From a virus: a DNA stretch of 22,408 bases. The stretch spans positions 1 to 22,408 of IMG/VR virus record IMGVR_UViG_3300045431_000814; one strand, 5' to 3'. Below are positions 16,172 to 21,298 of this stretch, piece by piece. A program made the translations under genes and the position numbers. The stretch's first letter is position 1; each line of letters starts with the position of its first letter. The notes under the pieces are model-generated. The model had not been told where the DNA came from and made no database searches. It was given only the letters and a program-made list of their open reading frames with translations.

Positions 16172-17252
16172 AACTTAATATGGAGTCAACCATTTTTTGA
16201 TAAGTAAATTTATTTTGTAATTTTAAACCAGCTTGATTTACTCTATTAGATTTAACTCTTTCTACAGCTTTATCACAGGCGGAAAGGAATTCATTATGAT
16301 TAAAATCAAAGATATTGCCTTGATTATATGGAGTACCTTTCTTAAAGAACAGGTTGTCATAAGATTGAATTTTACCGCTGGGATTTACTAGAACAGAATT
16401 TTCTTCATTAGCCCAGCTTTTATATGCATGAGCATTTAATATAACTCCATGCTTACCCAAGCATAGACTATTAAACTCTGGCAATCCCCAACCTTCGCCT
16501 CCACTCATGCCAATAATAACATCTGCTGAATTTAGATAATCATTATAAATGCTATTTGTAGGCATAAAGCCCAAGAAGTTAATATTGAAAAACTTCTGAT
16601 TTTCTAAAATAGATGCAATTAGCTTCTGTTGATCCTCTGGTTTAATAAAGTGATTATAGATAGAGCAATTTAAATAGTAATCTTTTTTATTACCATATTT
16701 ACTTGCCCAAGATTTAATTATTTTTGCATGATGCTTTCTTCTTTCCAATTTACCAACTACATTAAAAGTGATTCTGTCATTAAGAACTTTAGCAGTATCC
16801 TTTACGGAAAAACTATGAGAATCAAACGCTAATGGTAGATAATCAACATTTAAACTTCCACTATCTTCAAAAACTTTTTTCGTATATTCTGATGATACTA
16901 ATACCTTGTGATTATTCTTTAGAATATTAATCTCTTCTGCGGTTGGAGAATCAAGCTCGTAAAATGATAAAAGAATTTGCTTATCACTATAAGACTCAAA
17001 AGATCCATTGATATGCCATAGTTTAAATATAGGATTTGATCTTTTGTGATCTTTTAGAGATTTATTAATACAATTCTGTATCCACTGTGAAAAATCAGAA
17101 TCTACATTATAGACGCCAAGATCTGCTTGATTACCAATTAAAAATAGGCAAGGCTCCAGTTTTCTTCTGTAGAATTCTCTAAGAATACCAACTGAAACCT
17201 GCCCGAAACTTACAGCATTAACAGGTAAATGTAATGCTAAGTTTTTGCTCAC
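16164..17252 (-). CDS. GT-B glycosyltransferase (GT4/group 1 type)
   Basis: This 362-aa protein has a two-domain GT-B layout. The N-terminal half opens with LALHLPVNAVSFGQVS and includes YELDSPTAEE near residue 99. The C-terminal nucleotide-sugar domain begins near 162 (TFNVVGKLERRKH) and carries GEGWGLPEFNSL at 252-263, the E-x7-E-type donor-binding motif of retaining group 1 enzymes. Start GTG 17252 overlaps the DUF736-like stop as GTGA. Phage glycosyltransferases may modify phage DNA, host surface glycans or virion proteins. No DNA-hydroxymethylating enzyme was seen in this window, so acceptor choice is open. It lacks membrane segments and should act in the cytoplasm. Overlap with the 116-aa gene suggests co-expression. 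Confidence 0.87.
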   Translation of the reverse strand: MSKNLALHLPVNAVSFGQVSVGILREFYRRKLEPCLFLIGNQADLGVYNVDSDFSQWIQNCINKSLKDHKRSNPIFKLWHINGSFESYSDKQILLSFYELDSPTAEEINILKNNHKVLVSSEYTKKVFEDSGSLNVDYLPLAFDSHSFSVKDTAKVLNDRITFNVVGKLERRKHHAKIIKSWASKYGNKKDYYLNCSIYNHFIKPEDQQKLIASILENQKFFNINFLGFMPTNSIYNDYLNSADVIIGMSGGEGWGLPEFNSLCLGKHGVILNAHAYKSWANEENSVLVNPSGKIQSYDNLFFKKGTPYNQGNIFDFNHNEFLSACDKAVERVKSNRVNQAGLKLQNKFTYQKMVDSILSYA

Positions 17253-17569
17253 AGAATATCTTCGTCTTCAAATTCCGATACAGTAACTGGTGCTTTCTTT
17301 TGAACAAGTTTTACTTGATTCTTTACTGGAGCTTTTGTTGAATCTTCAGAAGAAGTATTTCTTGGCTCAGATAGATATACTCTAAAATCTGGAGCTTTCT
17401 CATTATCCTTTTTACTCTTATTAGAGAAAACTATAACCTTAACTTCTTTTTGAGTACCAAGCTCATCGACTTTAATATATCCACTTAGATATGTTTGGGT
17501 CGCGCTCTTTCTCTTCCAAAGAGCACCTAGTTCTAACTTCGACCAATCAGTTTTGTTATTTTCTTTCAT
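17249..17569 (-). CDS. DUF736-like protein with acidic C-terminal tail
   Basis: This 106-aa protein has a core at residues about 12-68: LELGALWKRKSATQTYLSGYI, a charged strand VKVIVFSNK, and DFRVYLSEP. This pattern (LWKR...YLxGxI...PDFRIYLSE) resembles the DUF736 family. After residue 70 it is disordered and basic, then ends with the acidic tip EFEDEDIL. A small beta core with a flexible tail and acidic tip is reminiscent of single-stranded DNA-binding proteins, but this is a resemblance in layout, not proven homology. A good AAGGAG ribosome site at 17581-17586 lies 11 bases upstream of ATG 17569. It overlaps the glycosyltransferase start and lies 21 bases after the second sigma-factor gene. 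Confidence 0.65.
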   Translation of the reverse strand: MKENNKTDWSKLELGALWKRKSATQTYLSGYIKVDELGTQKEVKVIVFSNKSKKDNEKAPDFRVYLSEPRNTSSEDSTKAPVKNQVKLVQKKAPVTVSEFEDEDIL

Positions 17570-17580
17570 TTATTTTGTAT

Positions 17581-17586
17581 CTCCTT
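17581..17586 (-). promoter_or_regulatory. Ribosome binding site AAGGAG for DUF736-like gene
   Basis: The minus strand reads AAGGAG 11 bases before the ATG at 17569. The spacing is slightly long but the match is good. It lies in the 21-base gap after the sigma-factor gene and supports the chosen start. Confidence 0.65.
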
Positions 17587-17590
17587 ATTT

Positions 17591-18196
17591 TTAAATTCTA
17601 TCAAACAAATCCTTACTTGTCAATTTATTTTTTAATATTCGAACGCCTTTATTATGAAGATTGATTGCATTTTGAGTGCTCATATTCATTCTTTTACCAA
17701 TTTTAGTCCACGTCTGATTCAAATCTGTTTCAAAATAACGCATATTAAATATTTTTGATATTCTTCTATCTTTTAATTGCTGCAGCAATGAATTGATATA
17801 TTCTCTTAATTCGTTTAATTTTTCATTGTTATTATCTTTAGGTTGCGCTTTATCTATGATAAATTGAAGTTCAGGATAATTCATATATGTAAGATCTTCT
17901 TTTTTATTGATAGCGTTTAAACATTGATATCTTATTTGATTAGCTAACCAAGTAGAAAATTTAGTTTTTTTATTATTTTTGAAAGACTTAATAGTTCTAT
18001 ATATTATATAATCTTTTTGCTGATATATTTCATTTACATCTATATTTTTAATATTAAAAGATGCAATATATTTTTTATATATTTTAAAACATATCGGCGT
18101 ATGTCTATTTATTAATATCTTTAAACTATCTTCGCAGTTTTCTTTTTGGACTTTTCGTACTAAATATTTATCAGTTTTATTTTCTAAATTTTGCAT
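17591..18196 (-). CDS. Second phage sigma-70-family factor
   Basis: This 201-aa protein has the layout of a small sigma factor. Region 2 covers about 22-98: EDSLKILINRHTPICFKIYKKY, then a QQKDYIIYRTIKSF helix and FSTWLANQIRYQCLNAI, the canonical region 2.3/2.4 signature with its WLxxQxRxxxxNxI pattern. Region 4 covers about 136-192, with helix-turn-helix TWTKIGKRMNMSTQNAINLHNKGVRIL. It lacks region 1 and has a short linker, like extracytoplasmic or phage factors. Its start overlaps the dNMP kinase stop by 20 bases. It differs clearly from the cysteine-bearing sigma factor at 13025-13702, so the phage could use two promoter classes. Which factor serves which stage is unknown. Confidence 0.8.
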   Translation of the reverse strand: MQNLENKTDKYLVRKVQKENCEDSLKILINRHTPICFKIYKKYIASFNIKNIDVNEIYQQKDYIIYRTIKSFKNNKKTKFSTWLANQIRYQCLNAINKKEDLTYMNYPELQFIIDKAQPKDNNNEKLNELREYINSLLQQLKDRRISKIFNMRYFETDLNQTWTKIGKRMNMSTQNAINLHNKGVRILKNKLTSKDLFDRI

Positions 18197-18770
18197 AGTA
18201 TTTTATAAACCCTTTTACATTTTCATTAAGATGATTATCATCTAAAGCTTTATGATTGGGTTCTACAGTATTCCATCTTATAGAATAATCAGCTTTAGTT
18301 TTTAACTTTTCATTATTAATAGATTCTTCTTCGTTAGCAGGTGGAATTTCATCATTTCCAAACATCCGAGTAATATGTACTAGCGCCCCATTGTTTTGCT
18401 CTTTCAACCAAAAGAACTCATCTTTTGGGTAAATGTCATATCTTACATCTGTAACAACAGGAATCTTATCACTCCTTAATATTTCATTAATTTTCTTTTG
18501 AGCTAAGCAAGTCCAATAAGTTCCTTCAGTTTGTTGTCTTTTTATTTTTCCGTATTCTACCATTAAACCACGAATTAGGTTTTTTTCTTTTGTATCGTCT
18601 GTAAATACAGATATTCCTATTTTAGATTTCAAAAAATCATCTAAGTCTTTTTTTAATTCGAAAGCTAATGCAACTTGTTCTACTTCCGGAATATATTTTT
18701 TTAATATATTAAAGAACGTATCTTTGCCAGATCTTGCACATCCAGAAACCCCAATAATTTTATTTTGCAT
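18177..18770 (-). CDS. Deoxynucleoside monophosphate kinase (T4 gp1-like)
   Basis: This 197-aa P-loop kinase would phosphorylate dNMPs to dNDPs with ATP. Walker A is GCARSGKDT at 10-18, matching the SGxxRSGKDT pattern of T4 gp1. The middle carries EYGKIKRQQTEGTYWTCLAQK around residues 72-92 and IPVVTDVRYD around 103-112, resembling the DxR motif after the substrate-binding region in gp1-like kinases. HITRMFGND near 132 is another family-like block. It is shorter than T4 gp1 (241 aa). It complements dCMP deaminase and ribonucleotide reductase elsewhere in the window. A 14-bp palindrome lies 2 bases upstream of the ATG, where a ribosome site would be expected. The second sigma factor follows, overlapping by 20 bases. 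Confidence 0.85.
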   Translation of the reverse strand: MQNKIIGVSGCARSGKDTFFNILKKYIPEVEQVALAFELKKDLDDFLKSKIGISVFTDDTKEKNLIRGLMVEYGKIKRQQTEGTYWTCLAQKKINEILRSDKIPVVTDVRYDIYPKDEFFWLKEQNNGALVHITRMFGNDEIPPANEEESINNEKLKTKADYSIRWNTVEPNHKALDDNHLNENVKGFIKYYAKFRK

Positions 18771-18772
18771 TA

Positions 18773-18786
18773 GTAGTATATACTAC
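18773..18786. repeat. Perfect 14-bp palindrome before dNMP kinase
   Basis: GTAGTATATACTAC is its own reverse complement and ends 2 bases from the dNMP kinase start codon, replacing a Shine-Dalgarno site. It could be a repressor operator or could form a hairpin that hides the start in RNA. No function is proven. Confidence 0.6.
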
Positions 18787-18794
18787 CACATCTT

Positions 18795-19223
18795 TTAGAC
18801 TTTGTCAATTACATTTTCATTTCCTTGGTTAGTTGTTGTATTTAAAGAAGCTAAAAATATTAAATTTCTTATATCTTTTTCATTAATATTTCTGGTATCA
18901 CAATAATCTCTTTTATCTTTTATCTTATCGCAGAAATCATTTATAACTTTGCCTATCATATTACAAGTAAAACCACTGAGAGTAATGTTTTGATCAAATG
19001 AATTTAAAGGTTTTTTTAATATATAAATTCTTTTTTTATTATAGTTATGAGATTTTACAAAATCATTCTTCTCTAGATCTTCTAAGGCCAGTATAAAAGC
19101 TATCTTATCTTCATCTGGAGTTTCGGATATTTGCATCAAGTCTCTGTAGTCTTCTTCCATGCAAAAAGACTCTTTTTTATTGAAATGTTCTATAATCTTA
19201 TTTGCAGCCTCAACAATAGTCAT
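18795..19223 (-). CDS. Conserved phage protein, winged-helix-like N-terminus
   Basis: This 142-aa protein begins TIVEAANKIIEHF and has the block DEDKIAFILALEDLEKNDFVKS around residues 37-58, followed by KKRIYILKKPLNSFDQ. The helix-helix-helix then beta-wing pattern suggests a winged-helix domain in the first 75 residues. The second half (GFTCNMIGKVINDFC, then DIRNLIFLASLN) is helical. I recall homologues in marine phages, always unassigned. If it binds DNA it could regulate this cluster; it lies first in the minus-strand unit and faces the dCMP deaminase operon across a 133-base spacer with palindromes. It precedes dNMP kinase by 24 bases. No ribosome site is evident, and TATAAT lies 8 bases before the ATG. 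Confidence 0.72.
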   Translation of the reverse strand: MTIVEAANKIIEHFNKKESFCMEEDYRDLMQISETPDEDKIAFILALEDLEKNDFVKSHNYNKKRIYILKKPLNSFDQNITLSGFTCNMIGKVINDFCDKIKDKRDYCDTRNINEKDIRNLIFLASLNTTTNQGNENVIDKV

Positions 19224-19231
19224 CCAGTTAT

Positions 19232-19237
19232 ATTATA
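19232..19237 (-). promoter_or_regulatory. Candidate -10 box TATAAT for 142-aa gene
   Basis: TATAAT on the minus strand ends 8 bases before the ATG at 19223, overlaps the edge of the 19236-19259 palindrome, and lacks a convincing -35. Transcription from it would begin at or next to the start codon. Confidence 0.35.
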
Positions 19238-19259
19238 TAAAAATACTTGCATTTTTATA
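19236..19259. repeat. Inverted repeat, candidate operator
   Basis: The arms TATAAAAAT and ATTTTTATA are exact reverse complements around the 6-base centre ACTTGC. The 24-base site sits between divergent genes and touches a TATAAT element, a placement that suits an operator. The arms are purely A and T, so chance symmetry is possible. Confidence 0.45.
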
Positions 19260-19265
19260 ATAAAA

Positions 19266-19367
19266 ATGTTAAGATATTTAAATATGGAAGCTCTATCGAA
19301 TATAATATTATTTAGTATATTTCTTTACTTAATCTTAAACAACTGTAGGGGTCTTAATGGAAAATAG
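19266..19367 (+). CDS. Possible 33-aa membrane peptide
   Basis: An ATG at 19266 opens 33 codons, with an alternative ATG at 19284 giving 27. The peptide has a hydrophobic stretch (SNIILFSIFLYLIL) long enough for one membrane span, followed by NNCRGLNGK. It ends inside the start of the dCMP deaminase gene with an 11-base overlap, an arrangement typical of coupled phage genes. There is no Shine-Dalgarno, and AT-rich DNA readily encodes hydrophobic residues by chance, so this may not be a gene. Confidence 0.25.
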   Translation: MLRYLNMEALSNIILFSIFLYLILNNCRGLNGK

Positions 19368-19773
19368 AATATCATTTGATCAAATGGCAATTAAGATAGC
19401 TATTACTGCATCTAAAAGATCAGAAGATCCTCATAAGAAAGTGGGGGCTTGTGTATTAGATAAAAATGGCAGAGTACTTGGAGTTGGCTATAATGGGATT
19501 AGGACTGGTCATACGAAAGGCCAAGATTTTTGGAGTGATAGGGAGAATAGAAGAAATTATATAATTCATGCTGAAGTAAATGCCCTAGCTAATGTTGATA
19601 TTCATAAGGCATATCTTTTAGCTGTTACTCTTTTACCTTGCCCAAGTTGCGCTAATATGATAGCATCACACAATATTTCAAAAGTTTTATACTTAGAAGA
19701 TTACGAAAGAGATTGCATATCTAAAGATGTATTTAAATTTCACAATATTAATTTAATAAAATATGAATCCTGA
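19357..19773 (+). CDS. Deoxycytidylate (dCMP) deaminase
   Basis: This 138-aa zinc enzyme would convert dCMP to dUMP, the precursor of dTMP. The zinc site is complete: H71-A72-E73 in HAEVNAL, with E73 the proton shuttle, and C95 and C98 in LPCPSC. Upstream blocks SEDPHKKVGACVLD and GVGYNGI are typical of the deoxycytidylate deaminase family. It is shorter than T4 dCMP deaminase (193 aa), with no extra zinc insertion, so it resembles compact bacterial and phage forms. An AGGGG ribosome site precedes ATG 19357. It heads the plus-strand operon to 22408, and its end overlaps the dUTPase-fold gene by 11 bases. A dCMP to dUMP route suits an AT-rich phage. No thymidylate synthase lies in the window. 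Confidence 0.92.
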   Translation: MENRISFDQMAIKIAITASKRSEDPHKKVGACVLDKNGRVLGVGYNGIRTGHTKGQDFWSDRENRRNYIIHAEVNALANVDIHKAYLLAVTLLPCPSCANMIASHNISKVLYLEDYERDCISKDVFKFHNINLIKYES

Positions 19774-20188
19774 AATTAAATTTAAAAGATTATACGACAA
19801 AGCAAAAAATCTTACAGAAGATCATGATGAATTTATATATTCTATATCTAGTGCTGAAAGATGTTATATTCCACCAGGAGAAAGAAAACTTATTAAAACC
19901 TTTTTAGAGATAGAGGTTCCAGAAGGATATTTTGGTTTGGTACAATCTAAAAAAGATTTATATATTAAAAATGGACTATATGCATTTTCAGAAATTTTAT
20001 TACCATCTGATAAAAAAGAATTGGAATTAGCGGTAATGAATGTTAATATACCTAAAGGTCCAATTATGATGTCAGATCATGAAAGATTTTTTGGAGAAAA
20101 AACTAAAATTGATATTTATGTCGGAGATAGAATTGCTTGGCTACTTATATTTCCTATAACAAAATACTCAATAAAAGATACAACATGA
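19763..20188 (+). CDS. Divergent dUTPase-fold protein, catalytic motifs not recognisable
   Basis: This 141-aa protein has the strand order of trimeric dUTPases: YIPPGERKLIKTFLEIEVPEGYFGLV (35-60) matches the start of the fold, a region at 61-95 matches motifs II and III, and YVGDRIAWLLIFPI (119-132) matches motif IV. The key residues are missing. Motif II RSG reads SKK, motif III with its catalytic Asp (GxIDxDY) reads ILLPSDKKEL, the motif I aspartate is not evident, and the C-terminal glycine-rich arm (motif V) is absent. It lies after dCMP deaminase, whose product pathway needs dUTP control. It could be an inactive regulator, a dCTP-deaminase relative, or an enzyme with altered chemistry. 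Its stop overlaps the next start as ATGA. Confidence 0.6.
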   Translation: MNPEIKFKRLYDKAKNLTEDHDEFIYSISSAERCYIPPGERKLIKTFLEIEVPEGYFGLVQSKKDLYIKNGLYAFSEILLPSDKKELELAVMNVNIPKGPIMMSDHERFFGEKTKIDIYVGDRIAWLLIFPITKYSIKDTT

Positions 20189-20679
20189 AATATATATTAT
20201 TATTTTTAATATTTGTAAATTCTACTTTTGCGCAATATCAAGAAGCTTATATAACAAGAACAACATCTACAAATAGCGTTTTTCCTCGACAATTTCCATC
20301 AATGACTATTAGAAAGATGAGCGACAAGGAATATTGGATATTTGAATCTTTTGGTACAAACACAATTTTTCATAGACAATTTCCAACTTATATCGTTCGT
20401 AAAGAAAACTATGGAATCAATCATCCAAATCAAAAATGGGGAGTTTATAGAACTACAAGTACTAATAGCGTTTTTCCTAGACAATTTCCAGATAGATATA
20501 TTTCAGCTTTAGAACCCGCAGAAGAAAAACCCACAGATAAACTAATCTATAATCATACTTCAATTGAGCCTAGACAACAAAATATGAAATCAAGCGCAAT
20601 AGAAGGCTCTAGCTATACATATTCAAAATCATTAAGACGAGATACCAAGCCGTCTTATAATCCAGAAACACCAGAATGA
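20185..20679 (+). CDS. Secreted/periplasmic phage protein with RQFP repeats
   Basis: I chose ATG 20185 over an upstream in-frame ATG at 20137 because it gives a clean signal peptide and an ATGA overlap with the preceding stop. The 164-aa product begins MKYILLFLIFVNSTFA, a signal peptide with probable signal peptidase I cleavage after A16. The mature part carries three related segments with core FPRQFP or FHRQFP: residues 25-38, 56-67 and 89-102, with a weak fourth (SIEPRQQ, 126-132). The C-terminal third is polar and probably disordered. No lipobox or membrane anchor is seen. I know of no named family. Export suggests action at the host envelope, such as superinfection exclusion, lysis support or binding of a host periplasmic target; none is proven. 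Confidence 0.7.
   Translation: MKYILLFLIFVNSTFAQYQEAYITRTTSTNSVFPRQFPSMTIRKMSDKEYWIFESFGTNTIFHRQFPTYIVRKENYGINHPNQKWGVYRTTSTNSVFPRQFPDRYISALEPAEEKPTDKLIYNHTSIEPRQQNMKSSAIEGSSYTYSKSLRRDTKPSYNPETPE
20257..20490 (+). repeat. Three coding repeats with RQFP core
   Basis: Units lie at 20257-20298, 20350-20385 and 20449-20490. Units 1 and 3 encode the same 14 residues (RTTSTNSVFPRQFP) with several synonymous differences; unit 2 encodes a 12-residue variant (FGTNTIFHRQFP). Retained protein identity with silent changes suggests selection on the protein. Confidence 0.85.
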
Positions 20680-21014
20680 TTCTTGACGCAATTTTGGCAT
20701 CTTTCTTTATATCTTTCGTTTTATTAGTGTGGTTTCAGACAAATGTTTTTGTTGAATATTTTTTCTTTTTACCAATTGTTAAGCAATACAAAAAAGCTCA
20801 AAATGCTGGAGTTGTAAGTTCTTTCGTAAACTTTTTATCTATTAACTATAATTGTTTTTTTGTGAGATTAGTTACATGTACCTATTGTTTAAATTTTTGG
20901 TTAGTATTGCCATTTGTATATTTTATAGATTTAAAATTTTTTGGCTTGATTTATATATTAAGTATAGTATACTTTAAAATAATACTACTATTATCAAAAT
21001 ATGAATCCAGATAA
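20676..21014 (+). CDS. Membrane protein, DUF1360-like
   Basis: This 112-aa protein is strongly hydrophobic, with probable membrane segments at about 5-32, 84-104 and a central hydrophobic stretch around 48-80. The motif TCTYCLNFWLV (67-77) contains CxxCxxFW, which I associate with DUF1360-type small phage membrane proteins; the cysteines could bind metal or form a disulfide. Its start overlaps the preceding secreted-protein stop as ATGA, so the two envelope-directed products are made together and may interact. Its role is unknown; candidates are a membrane partner of the secreted protein, superinfection immunity or an accessory to lysis. The C-terminus is short and basic, predicted cytoplasmic. 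Its stop overlaps the 98-aa gene by 14 bases. Confidence 0.7.
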   Translation: MILDAILASFFISFVLLVWFQTNVFVEYFFFLPIVKQYKKAQNAGVVSSFVNFLSINYNCFFVRLVTCTYCLNFWLVLPFVYFIDLKFFGLIYILSIVYFKIILLLSKYESR

Positions 21015-21297
21015 AGACACACTTTTAATAGAGCATCACTGGGAATTAGTTATAATGATCCATTCCTATAACCTTAAAGGTATAGATGGACAATTGAAGA
21101 TTTTTGCTGAACTCTATGAAAAAATTTCTAAAAATCCGTCATGCCCTTGCCATAAGAATTCTATAGCTTATTTAGATAATATTAGAAATAATTTAGATAA
21201 GTTTTTAACAAAAGAAGACATACAAAAGATTAAGAAAGAGGAAGAAGTGCAGATTATACATGTGAAAAGAAAGGATAAGTCTATCTTAGAGTTTTAA
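21001..21297 (+). CDS. Small conserved-type phage protein, function unknown
   Basis: This 98-aa protein starts at ATG 21001 inside the membrane-protein gene. It is helical, opening DTLLIEHHWELVIMIHSYN, and carries SCPCHKNSI at 47-55, a CxCH cluster that could bind metal. The last 35 residues are rich in K and E with a possible short coiled coil. No domain is recognised. It sits between the membrane protein and the IMPDH/GMPR gene, only 1 base from the latter. It may be cytoplasmic and linked to either neighbour; nothing in the sequence decides this. Confidence 0.6.
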   Translation: MNPDKDTLLIEHHWELVIMIHSYNLKGIDGQLKIFAELYEKISKNPSCPCHKNSIAYLDNIRNNLDKFLTKEDIQKIKKEEEVQIIHVKRKDKSILEF

Positions 21298-21298
21298 T

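Larger units (their letters stand above)
19224..19356. promoter_or_regulatory. Divergent intergenic region between nucleotide-metabolism clusters
   Basis: This 133-base very AT-rich spacer holds the promoters of two divergent operons. It contains a near-palindrome at 19236-19259, a minus-strand TATAAT at 19232-19237, a plus-strand TATAAT at 19301-19306 with only a weak -35 (TTAAAT at 19278-19283, 17-base spacing), and a small open frame (19266-19367). Confidence 0.45.

Noticed and set aside
19131-19265. Plus-strand open frame running opposite the 142-aa gene
   Set aside because: It is antisense to a better-supported conserved gene; only its 3' part after 19266 is kept as a doubtful peptide.
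20137-20184. Upstream in-frame ATG extending the secreted protein by 16 residues
   Set aside because: It would bury the signal peptide and overlap the previous gene by 52 bases; ATG 20185 gives an ATGA overlap and a clean leader.
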